Below, piece by piece: positions 1 through 5,012 of a DNA stretch of 5,045 nt (position 1 is the stretch's first letter; each line of letters opens with the position of its first letter). The stretch lies in NCBI GenBank assembly GCA_964403795.1, contig CAYOHP010000237.1, forward strand, positions 726 through 5,770. The letters run 5' to 3'. The notes under the pieces are model-generated. The model saw only the letters and a program-made list of their open reading frames with translations, did not search any database and was not told the DNA's origin. The DNA is from CAYOHP01 sp964403795 [NCBI: uncultured bacterium] (GTDB taxonomy: Bacteria > Muiribacteriota > UBA6191 > CAZXTJ01). The translations under genes were made by a program, and so were the position numbers.

Positions 1-94
1 GGGGGGGGGGGGGGCCGGGGGGTGGGGGCGGCGGCGCGGGCCCCCCCGGGGGGGGGGGGGGCGGCCCCCGGGGCCCCCCCCCACCCCGACCCCC
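1..94. other. Low-complexity G/C homopolymer stretch, probable contig-end artefact
   Basis: The first ~94 bases consist almost entirely of runs of G and C: 14 G at the very start, then further runs of 5 to 12 G or C, with almost no A or T. No credible gene is seen here; the short open frame across it exists only because there are no A/T-rich stops. Such sequence at the extreme edge of a window is typical of sequencing or assembly error at a contig end. True biological low complexity cannot be excluded. The stretch lies just downstream of the minus-strand ACP gene, so that gene's terminator and downstream neighbour cannot be read. Confidence 0.7.
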
Positions 95-109
95 GTGACC
101 ACCACAGCT

Positions 110-367
110 TCAGGCACGGTCCTCCCGCTCGCCCTGCATGCGCTCGATCAGCGCCACGGCCCGGTTCACCGTCATCAGTTCCGGGAACTGGGTCCGTTCC
201 AGGACCACCCCGAAGCGCTTCTCGACCTCGCCCATCAGTTCGAGGACCATGAGGGAGTCGGCTCCGTAGGCCTGGATCAGGTTGGCATCGAGGTCGAGCT
301 CGCCCGGATCGAGCTCCAGGAGCTCGGCGATCAGGTCGCGAACGGGGGTCAGCAGGCCGTCTCTCAT
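110..367 (-). CDS. Acyl carrier protein (phosphopantetheine-binding)
   Basis: This 85-residue protein is a stand-alone acyl carrier protein, the cytoplasmic carrier that holds acyl groups as thioesters on a 4'-phosphopantetheine arm. The attachment motif is visible as GADSLM at residues 35-40, with Ser38 as the modified serine. The usual helix II pattern (LMVLELMGEVEKRFGV) follows, and helix I is rich in Leu, Glu and Asp. The length matches free-standing ACPs (75-90 residues). I chose the ATG at 365-367 because the next in-frame ATG upstream would add an unrelated stretch reading into the facing ketosynthase-like gene. No clear Shine-Dalgarno site precedes it. It is divergent from the ketosynthase-like gene, about 46 bases away start to start. 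Its place beside a peptide maturase suggests a role in the same pathway, but it could belong to a separate lipid or polyketide cluster cut off at the left edge. Confidence 0.9.
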   Translation of the reverse strand: MRDGLLTPVRDLIAELLELDPGELDLDANLIQAYGADSLMVLELMGEVEKRFGVVLERTQFPELMTVNRAVALIERMQGEREDRA

Positions 368-413
368 GGGTGGGTGTACAGTACCAGACCCGAACGCCGA
401 GGGAGCGCCCGCC
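368..413. promoter_or_regulatory. Divergent intergenic region between ACP and ketosynthase-like genes
   Basis: If the ketosynthase-like gene starts at the TTG at 414, these 46 bases separate the two divergent starts and should hold signals for both. The only AT-richer element is TGTACAGTACC at 375-385. TGTACA (375-380) is a possible weak -10 box for the plus strand, placing a transcript start near 387. The reverse complement, TACTGT, could serve the minus strand. No convincing -35 box is seen on either strand. The GTGTAC core at 374-379 recurs upstream of the precursor gene at 4009-4014. This is a pattern reading only. Confidence 0.3.
399..405 (+). promoter_or_regulatory. Ribosome binding site deciding the TTG start of the ketosynthase-like gene
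   Basis: GAGGGAG at 399-405 is a strong Shine-Dalgarno match, separated by 8 bases from a TTG at 414-416. Starting there gives MGIVITGIGVVSPLG, which matches the usual beginning of FabF-type ketosynthases. The ATG at 366 in the same frame has no such site, overlaps the ACP start codon on the other strand (shared CATG), and would add 16 non-homologous residues. Confidence 0.6.
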
Positions 414-1631
414 TTGGGGATCGTCATCACCGGGATCGGAGTCGTCTCGCCGCTGGGCACGGGCTGGCCCGCGTTCCGGGAGGCGGTCCTCGGGGACGGC
501 GAGGGTCTCACCCCTCTGGCCCTGGAGGGCGCGCCCGAGCTTCCCTGTTCCCTGGGAGGCGCGGCCCGCGGGTTCGATCCCGCCGCCGTGCTCGGCGCCA
601 AGGGCCTGCGCCTGATCGACCGCACCACCCGGCTCTCGCTGGCGGCGGCCAAGCTGGCCCTCGACCACGCCGGGATCGATCCCGCATCGATTCCCCCGGG
701 ACGGCTCGGCCTGGCGCTCGGCACCGTGATGGGCAGCTCCGAGAGTCGGACCGAATTCTCCCGCGAGGGCATCGCCGGGGGTGCCCGCGCCGTCAACCCC
801 GGCAAATTCCCGAACACGGTGGTGAACTCGCCCGCCGCCCAGGTGGCGCTCCGCTTCGGGCTCACCGGCCCGAACTCGACGCTCTCGGCCGGAGCCGGCT
901 CCGACCTCGAGGCCATCGATTTCGCCTGCCAGATGCTCCAGGCCGACCGGGCCTCCCTGATGCTGGCGGGCGGGGTCCAGGCCCTGTCCCCGATCGACGT
1001 CTGGTACCTGGAGCGGGCCGGGCTGCTCTCGAAGCGGGGTCGTCCCCGCCCCTTCGACAGGGAGCGGGACGGGACCGTGCCGGGCGAGGCGGCGGTCCTG
1101 TTCCTGCTGGAGCCCGAGGCGGCTGCCCGGGCACGCGAGGCATGCATCCTGGGTCGGATCGAGGGCATCGAGAGGGCCGCCGACACCCGCCGGCTGCGCG
1201 GATTCTCGCGAAGCGCGGGAAGGCTGCCCGAGGCGATCCGGCTGGCCCTCGAAGCAGCCGGACGGGGACCCGGCGAGATCGCCTGGGTTGCATCCGGGGC
1301 CGACGGCAGCCGACGGGGCGATCGGAGCGAAGCCTCGGCGCTTGCCGCTGCCCTGGGGGGCCGTCCCCGGGTCACCGCCCTGAAATCACGGACCGGTGAG
1401 ACCCTGGGAGCGTCGGGCGCCCTGGGCGCGGCAGCGGCCCTGGCCGGCCTGGAGGCCGGACGAATCCCGCCGATGCTGGAGGTGGCCTCCCCGGACCCCC
1501 GCTGTCCCGTCGAACCGGTGACGGAAACGGTGGAATGCCCCGAGGGCCGCCACGTGCTCGTCACCGCCAGCGGACCGGCCGGGACCTCGATCGCCATGGT
1601 CGTGTCCTCGATCCGGGGAACCGAGGCTTGA
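414..1631 (+). CDS. FabF-like ketosynthase-fold protein lacking all three catalytic residues
   Basis: This 405-residue protein has the beta-ketoacyl-ACP synthase (thiolase) fold, close to the ~412 residues of FabF. The N-terminus GIVITGIGVVSPLG, the segment RPFDRERDGTVPGEAA (about residues 213-227), LMLAGGVQALSP (183-194) and KSRTGETLGASGAL (324-337) all align with FabF landmarks. The catalytic residues do not. The nucleophilic Cys position is Ala161 (STLSAGAGSD in place of a TACTSG-type motif). The first His (NAHGT) is replaced by Gly295 in VASGADG. The second His (TGH) is Glu329 in TGETLG. The C-terminal gating loop GFGGTN reads SGPAGTS. Condensation chemistry is therefore not expected. Known catalytically altered relatives include chain-length factors, which carry Gln at the Cys site and partner an active ketosynthase; none is visible here. 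The intact frame argues for a retained non-catalytic role, perhaps binding the divergent ACP or shaping an acyl pocket. It heads a probable operon with the protease and maturase. The ATG at 366 is the alternative start. Confidence 0.88.
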   Translation: MGIVITGIGVVSPLGTGWPAFREAVLGDGEGLTPLALEGAPELPCSLGGAARGFDPAAVLGAKGLRLIDRTTRLSLAAAKLALDHAGIDPASIPPGRLGLALGTVMGSSESRTEFSREGIAGGARAVNPGKFPNTVVNSPAAQVALRFGLTGPNSTLSAGAGSDLEAIDFACQMLQADRASLMLAGGVQALSPIDVWYLERAGLLSKRGRPRPFDRERDGTVPGEAAVLFLLEPEAAARAREACILGRIEGIERAADTRRLRGFSRSAGRLPEAIRLALEAAGRGPGEIAWVASGADGSRRGDRSEASALAAALGGRPRVTALKSRTGETLGASGALGAAAALAGLEAGRIPPMLEVASPDPRCPVEPVTETVECPEGRHVLVTASGPAGTSIAMVVSSIRGTEA

Positions 1632-1634
1632 GCC

Positions 1635-1650
1635 CGGGGGCGCGCCCCCG
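1635..1650. repeat. Perfect 16-bp palindrome after the ketosynthase-like gene
   Basis: CGGGGGCGCGCCCCCG at 1635-1650 equals its own reverse complement. It lies 3 bases after the ketosynthase-like stop codon. It could form a short, very stable GC hairpin with a CGCG loop. There is no T tract behind it, so it is not a canonical intrinsic terminator; it might cause pausing or stabilise the upstream message. If the protease starts at the TTG at 1628, the palindrome is coding. In such GC-rich DNA chance is a realistic explanation. Confidence 0.4.
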
Positions 1651-1669
1651 ACCTTCCCACGCGAGCTGT

Positions 1670-2344
1670 GTGTTCGTCTGGGTCGGATTCATGTTGGGTT
1701 CGATCTGGGTCATGCAGCTTGTCCGCCAGCTCCGGCCGACGGATCCCTTCCCGGGTCTGATCTCGCTCTCGCTCCTCCAGCTGGCGGTCGGCGAGGCGAT
1801 CCGGCGACGCTGGTACCGGGAGGAGCTCTCGCTTCTCGACATGCGGGGGACGAGACTGGCGCTGGCGGTGCTCCTGGGGCTGCAGGGGATCGAGACCGTG
1901 TTCACGGTGAGGGGCATGGGGCCGCGGGGAGGAGCCCTCCTGGCGGCGACCGAGCTGGCCCGGCTCCTCTTCCTGGTGGGGCTGACCGAGGAGCTCTGGT
2001 TCCGGGGCCTGTGGATGGAGATGTTCGGGCGGGACCGGTGGATCGGGCTCGGGCTCGGGAGCCTGGTCTTCGGGCTCTACCACCTGCCCTCGGGTCCCGA
2101 GGCGGTGGCGCGGACCGCGGCGGTGGGAACGTTGTTCGCGGCCGCCCGCCAGGCGGGGGTGGGCCTGACCCCCCTGGGCACGGCCCACGGACTCTCCGAC
2201 TGGCTGACCCAGCGCATGGTGCCGGGTCTGGCCTTCCGGCTCCCGGGGCCCACCGTGGCCATGCTGCTCCCGTTTCCCTGCCTGCTCTTGGCCTGGTGCC
2301 TGGCGGCACGCTATCCTGTGCAAACCGCACCGAAACGGACCTGA
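1670..2344 (+). CDS. CPBP (CAAX protease / bacteriocin-processing, Abi) family membrane protease
   Basis: This integral membrane protein of about 224 residues has the three signature motifs of the CPBP glutamic/metallo-type intramembrane protease family. These are EExxxR (Glu107, Glu108, Arg112 in TEELWFRG), FxxxH (Phe134, His138 in FGLYH) and HxxxD/N (His173, Asp177 in AHGLSD). Hydrophobic segments fall near residues 2-18, 28-42, 62-78, 89-106, 124-138 and 193-212. Family members remove C-terminal or leader pieces from peptides, or give self-immunity in bacteriocin loci. Here it lies directly upstream of a radical SAM peptide maturase, so precursor processing or producer protection is likely; the sequence does not say which. 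The start is uncertain. GTG 1670 gives a complete first membrane helix but has a weak ribosome site. ATG 1691 shortens that helix. TTG 1628 overlaps the upstream stop (TTGA) and has GGGGA 8 bases ahead, which would mean translational coupling. The gene ends 11 bases before the maturase start. Confidence 0.85.
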   Translation: MFVWVGFMLGSIWVMQLVRQLRPTDPFPGLISLSLLQLAVGEAIRRRWYREELSLLDMRGTRLALAVLLGLQGIETVFTVRGMGPRGGALLAATELARLLFLVGLTEELWFRGLWMEMFGRDRWIGLGLGSLVFGLYHLPSGPEAVARTAAVGTLFAAARQAGVGLTPLGTAHGLSDWLTQRMVPGLAFRLPGPTVAMLLPFPCLLLAWCLAARYPVQTAPKRT

Positions 2345-2355
2345 AAGCGAGGACC

Positions 2356-3921
2356 ATGGACCCCACCGCCCACCCCGCCGAGGAAGCACCCACCGGCCAC
2401 GGTCCCTCCGCCCATCCGATCCGGCTCCCCCATCGCCCGAGTGCCGCGGTCAAGCCGGCGGTCCCCTCCCGGTACAACATCCGGGTGCCGCTCCGGGGCG
2501 ACAAGGAGCTGGCCTACAACTCGCTCACGGGGTCGTTCGCGATGTGGGAGGCCGACGACCTGGCGACCTTCGCCCGGATCGAGGCCGGCGATCTCAAGGT
2601 GGGGTCCCCGGAAGCCGACCCCTTCGTCCGCATGGGCTATGCGGTCCCCGAGGAGACCGACGAGCTGCTGGAGCTCGAGAGCCGGTACAACGAGTTCCGG
2701 GCCAATCCCTCGGGAATGGTGCTCACCATCGCCCCCACCCTGGCCTGCAACTTCGCCTGCGACTACTGCTTCCAAGGCCTCGACAAGCCCACCGACTGCA
2801 TGACCGAAGAGGTCCAGGACAAGCTGGTCGCCTTCGTCAAGGAGGAGTCGAAGTACTTCCGCAGCCTGCACATCACCTGGTACGGGGGCGAGCCCCTGCT
2901 GGCGATGTCGGCGATCCGGCGCATGTCGGCCCAGATGATCGACTGGTGCAACCAGAAGAAGCGGGGCTACACCGGCTTCATCGTCACCAACGGCTACAAG
3001 CTCAACCAGAAGATCGCCGAGGAGCTGCTCTCGCTCAAGGTCACCAACGCCCAGGTCACGGTCGACGGGGCTGCCCACGACCATGACCAGCGACGCCCTC
3101 TGGTCTCGGGTCGGGGCACCTACCAGACCCTGGTCGAGAACATGGAGGCGGTGGTCAAGAACACCGAGATGATGATCACCCTGCGGATCAACATCGACTC
3201 CCGCAACCGGGCCGGGATCGAGGGCCTGCTCGACGACCTGGCCGCCCGCGGGGTGGGCTGCCGCAAGAACTTCGCGGTCTACTTCGCCCCGGTCGAGGGG
3301 ATCACCGACTCCTGCGCTTCGGCCCAGCACGAGGCCATGGGCAAGACCGCCTACGGCAAGCTCGAGGCGGAACTCACCAAGTACGCCATGGATCGGGGCC
3401 TGACCGGTGCCCCCAAGCCCCCGACCTTCCTCGGGATGTGCGTGGCGGCGCGGCCCCGGGGCCTGGTGGCGGTCCCCAACGGCGACCTCCACAAGTGCTG
3501 GGACACGGTGATGTTCCACGAGATGCGGATCGGCACCCTCGACGATCCCAAGTCGCTCGACGAGAACACCCTGCACCATCGCTGGCTGGCCTGGACGCCC
3601 TTCGGGAACCCGGTCTGCCGGGCCTGCAAGATCGTCCCGAACTGCTCGGGGATGTGCGCCTACAAGTTCGTCCATCCCGACCACACCCACGGCGAGGCCG
3701 GGGCCCTGCCCTGCCCGAGCTGGAAATTCAACATGGCCGAGCGGCTCTTCCTCCGGGCCGAGGCCGCCGGGATGGTCAAGAAGGACGACTGGGACCCGGT
3801 AAGGTCCCCGACCACCCCAGAGATGGTGGGGGCGAACCACACCCTGGCGAGCGTGGCCGCAGCCATGCCCCACGTCGGGGATGCCCGCGGCAAGCTCCCA
3901 CCGGGCGCGATCCGCTGCTGA
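2356..3921 (+). CDS. Radical SAM/SPASM peptide maturase
   Basis: This 521-residue iron-sulfur enzyme belongs to the SPASM branch of radical SAM proteins, which modify ribosomal peptides, often by joining a Cys sulfur to a carbon of another residue. The SAM-binding cluster motif CxxxCxxC is at Cys131, Cys135 and Cys138 (CNFACDYCF), followed by the GGEP motif at 177-180 (WYGGEPLL). TVDGAAHDHDQRRP (235-248) is a segment typical of peptide-modifying members. The SPASM domain has seven cysteines: 362, 381, 421, 424, 430, 434 and 453. The central spacing is C-x2-C-x5-C-x3-C, enough for two auxiliary 4Fe-4S clusters. Residues ~38-115 (RYNIRVPLRGDKELAYNSLT and onward) resemble the small N-terminal module that many such maturases carry before the barrel, possibly used for leader recognition (inference). 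The tail beyond ~475 is extended and its function is unknown. ATG 2356 follows AGCGAGGACC, a Shine-Dalgarno-like site with rather short spacing; no better start exists before the conserved part. The Cys-rich precursor downstream is the obvious substrate. Confidence 0.95.
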   Translation: MDPTAHPAEEAPTGHGPSAHPIRLPHRPSAAVKPAVPSRYNIRVPLRGDKELAYNSLTGSFAMWEADDLATFARIEAGDLKVGSPEADPFVRMGYAVPEETDELLELESRYNEFRANPSGMVLTIAPTLACNFACDYCFQGLDKPTDCMTEEVQDKLVAFVKEESKYFRSLHITWYGGEPLLAMSAIRRMSAQMIDWCNQKKRGYTGFIVTNGYKLNQKIAEELLSLKVTNAQVTVDGAAHDHDQRRPLVSGRGTYQTLVENMEAVVKNTEMMITLRINIDSRNRAGIEGLLDDLAARGVGCRKNFAVYFAPVEGITDSCASAQHEAMGKTAYGKLEAELTKYAMDRGLTGAPKPPTFLGMCVAARPRGLVAVPNGDLHKCWDTVMFHEMRIGTLDDPKSLDENTLHHRWLAWTPFGNPVCRACKIVPNCSGMCAYKFVHPDHTHGEAGALPCPSWKFNMAERLFLRAEAAGMVKKDDWDPVRSPTTPEMVGANHTLASVAAAMPHVGDARGKLPPGAIRC

Positions 3922-3943
3922 AGCGGGGGCGGTAGGGGGCTTC
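3920..3943 (+). other. Weak inverted repeat at the end of the maturase gene
   Basis: GAAGC (3920-3924) pairs with GCTTC (3939-3943) across a 14-base G-rich loop, beginning at the maturase stop codon. The stem is only 5 base pairs and no T tract follows, so I do not call it a terminator. It is the only hairpin I found between the maturase and the precursor gene. Confidence 0.2.
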
Positions 3944-3977
3944 CCGGACCGTCTCACGAAATTCCGCCCGAGGACCG

Positions 3978-4015
3978 AAAAAAGTCTTGGTCGCCGAGGC
4001 ACCTGCCTGTGTACG
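3978..4015 (+). promoter_or_regulatory. Possible promoter of the precursor gene
   Basis: The 163-base gap before the precursor contains the most AT-rich patch of the right half. It has an A6 tract (3978-3983), then TTGGTC (3987-3992) as a possible -35 box, 17 bases, and TGTACG (4010-4015) as a possible -10 box. A transcript start near 4022 would leave a leader of about 63 bases before the GTG. The boxes match the sigma-70 consensus only partly. A separate promoter would fit the common need to make far more precursor than enzyme, but read-through from the upstream operon is equally possible. Confidence 0.35.
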
Positions 4016-4055
4016 CTCGGTCCACGGAATCCACTGTGAGGATTGGCACTCCGCC

Positions 4056-4088
4056 ATGTCCTCGAACTACCGAGAGGTCGGCACGTGA
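4056..4088 (+). CDS. Possible 10-residue upstream leader ORF overlapping the precursor start
   Basis: ATG at 4056 opens a frame reading MSSNYREVGT and stops with TGA at 4086-4088. That stop overlaps the precursor's GTG start (4085-4087) in the four bases GTGA. Such overlap is typical of translational coupling. The GTGAGGA at 4036-4042 is too far upstream (13 bases) to be an ideal ribosome site. The frame also covers the precursor's own ribosome site. It may be chance; I report it because of the exact stop-start overlap. Confidence 0.2.
   Translation: MSSNYREVGT
4072..4077 (+). promoter_or_regulatory. Ribosome binding site deciding the GTG start of the precursor
   Basis: GAGAGG at 4072-4077 lies 7 bases ahead of GTG 4085 and is the best Shine-Dalgarno match in the gap. 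It favours GTG 4085 over the in-frame TTG at 4043, which has GTGAGGA (4036-4042) immediately adjacent with no spacer. Confidence 0.65.
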
Positions 4089-5002
4089 AGGTCATCGACA
4101 ATGCGGAGCGGCCCGTCACCCGTGGTCTGCTCGATCCCGAGAAGGCCTACCTGGCCGGCAAGATCGTCACCGACGACCTGGACGCCCTGCGGCGCTTCCG
4201 CTCCGTCTTCCCGGTGAACCCCAAGGCCGCCCTCGAGGTGGGCCAGGAGGTCGCCGCCGACATCCAGAAGAAGCACGATGCCGGCAAGCTCACCAACGAG
4301 GTGGTGGCCGACGTCGCCTTCCTGAAGCTCTTGCCCAAGCTCTTCAAGAAGGACCAGGCCAAGGGCTGGGGACAGGCCATCAACTTCAAGATCACCGACG
4401 CCGCCACCTACTCGATCGCGGTCGAAGGCGACCAGGTGAAGGTCGCCAAGGGCGCCTCCAAGACGGCCGACGCCGAGATCAAGATGGATCTCGAGACCCT
4501 GACCGGCATCATGAACTTCTCGGCCATGAAGCAGTCCGGGAACATCGAGCGGGTCGAGATCGACGACAGCGAGTTCCTCGACGCCGAGCTCGGTGACGAC
4601 CAGCTCGAGGCCGTGGCCGGCGGCAAGGGCTGCGGTGCCGAGGGCGGAGCCGCCCAGGCCTGCGGTGCCGACGTCTGCGGTGCGGCCGGTGGCATCGCCA
4701 CCGCCTGCGGTGCCGCAGCCTGCGGTGCTGCCGGTGGCGCCTACACCGCCTGCGGTGCCGATGCCTGCGGCGCGGCCGTCGGCTACGGGACCGCCTGCGG
4801 TGCCGCAGCCTGCGCCGCTGCCGCCTGTGCGGCCGACGCCTGCGGAGCGGCCGTCGGTGCCGGTGCCTGCGCCGGTGCCGCCTGCGGTGCCGCTGTCGGT
4901 GCCGGTGTCTGCGCCGGCAACGTGTGCGGCGCCGACGTGCTCGGTGGCGCCGACGTCGGCCCCTGCGGCGTCAACGTCATCCCCTGCTTCCCCGGCATCT
5001 GA
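4085..5002 (+). CDS. SCP2-like leader fused to a Cys-rich repeat core: probable RiPP precursor
   Basis: This 305-residue protein is the likely substrate of the upstream maturase. Residues 1-95 are mostly helical and charged. Residues ~96-160 (for example INFKITDAATYSIAVEGDQV, then DLETLTGIMNFSAMKQSGNI) resemble SCP2-type sterol/lipid-carrier domains, the full domain perhaps starting near 45. Residues 161-180 are acidic and end in LEAVAGG (174-180), a double-glycine leader ending like those of Nif11-type and related bacteriocin precursors. The core, 181-305, has 17 Cys, 44 Ala and 31 Gly. The cysteines are 183, 193, 198, 208, 213, 223, 228, 238, 243, 248, 253, 262, 267, 276, 281, 294 and 301. 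The leader has none. Most are spaced 5 or 10 apart in units such as ACGAAACGAAGGAYT, then 14-residue units ACGAAVGAGxCAGx, ending CFPGI. At 305 residues with a 180-residue folded leader it is far longer than most RiPP precursors. Cleavage after Gly180 and Cys crosslinking are inferred. A structural Ala/Gly/Cys-rich protein is the alternative. Confidence 0.85.
   Translation: MKVIDNAERPVTRGLLDPEKAYLAGKIVTDDLDALRRFRSVFPVNPKAALEVGQEVAADIQKKHDAGKLTNEVVADVAFLKLLPKLFKKDQAKGWGQAINFKITDAATYSIAVEGDQVKVAKGASKTADAEIKMDLETLTGIMNFSAMKQSGNIERVEIDDSEFLDAELGDDQLEAVAGGKGCGAEGGAAQACGADVCGAAGGIATACGAAACGAAGGAYTACGADACGAAVGYGTACGAAACAAAACAADACGAAVGAGACAGAACGAAVGAGVCAGNVCGADVLGGADVGPCGVNVIPCFPGI
4604..4624 (+). 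other. Double-glycine leader cleavage motif in the precursor
   Basis: These codons encode LEAVAGG, precursor residues 174-180. The pattern of Leu, acidic residue, Ala-Val-Ala, Gly-Gly is that of leader peptides cut by C39-type peptidases or peptidase-containing ABC transporters. The boundary is sharp: no Cys lies before it, 17 lie after it, and composition changes from charged and mixed to Ala/Gly/Cys. No C39 peptidase is in the window, so the enzyme that would cut here is not seen. The neighbouring CPBP protease is a candidate only by position. Confidence 0.7.
4658..4837 (+). repeat. Four 45-bp tandem repeats encoding 15-residue Cys units
   Basis: Four direct repeats start at 4658, 4703, 4748 and 4793. 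Each opens with GCCTGCGGTGCCG and encodes ACGA(A/D)xCGAA(G/V)Gxx(T/D), precursor residues 192-251. The last unit is altered to ACGAAACAAAACAAD, with Cys replacing the usual Gly of the third pentad. Within a unit every fifth residue is Cys, Cys, then Gly, so the basic period is a pentapeptide. The close nucleotide identity suggests growth by recent unit duplication, and copy number may vary among strains. Confidence 0.9.
4838..4963 (+). repeat. Three 42-bp tandem repeats encoding 14-residue Cys units
   Basis: Units begin at 4838, 4880 and 4922, precursor residues 252-265, 266-279 and 280-293. The first two read ACGAAVGAGxCAGx and are nearly identical. The third (VCGADVLGGADVGP) is degenerate and has lost the second Cys. 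Each is one residue shorter than the 15-residue units before it, so the five-residue phase of the cysteines slips by one in each unit. The unrepeated end CGVNVIPCFPGI follows. Confidence 0.8.
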
Positions 5003-5012
5003 GCCGGCCGGC
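5003..5012. repeat. 10-bp palindrome directly after the precursor stop
   Basis: GCCGGCCGGC at 5003-5012 is self-complementary and abuts the precursor stop codon. It lacks a loop and a T tract and is too short to call a terminator. The remaining 33 bases of the window show no gene or clear signal. Confidence 0.25.

Noticed and set aside
95-1399. Plus-strand open frame of 434 codons overlapping the ACP and ketosynthase-like gene
   Set aside because: Composition is dominated by Arg, Gly and Pro with no domain, and it is out of frame with the clearly homologous ketosynthase-like protein.
1635-1650. GC palindrome as an intrinsic terminator
   Set aside because: No T tract follows, and the downstream genes are packed tightly enough to suggest one transcript.
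110-2389. Long minus-strand open frame of 759 codons
   Set aside because: Only its last 85 codons (110-367) are a real protein, the ACP. The rest is antisense to the ketosynthase-like and protease genes, rich in Arg, Pro, Ser and Ala, with no recognisable domain, and open only because of high GC.
3974-3992. GACC ... GGTC inverted repeat around the A6 tract as a terminator or operator
   Set aside because: The stem is only four base pairs with an 11-base loop, which is expected by chance in this composition.
2311-4119. Minus-strand open frame of 602 codons opposite the maturase
   Set aside because: It mirrors the maturase gene codon for codon on the other strand. It has no family motif, and the plus-strand reading has full radical SAM and SPASM signatures.
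4658-4963. Tandem repeats as a CRISPR array
   Set aside because: The repeats are in-frame multiples of three with no unique spacers, and they encode the core peptide.
4783-4998. Minus-strand Ala/Pro/Gln-rich open frame opposite the precursor core
   Set aside because: Its repeats are simply the reverse complement of the core repeats. It has no ribosome site or homology.
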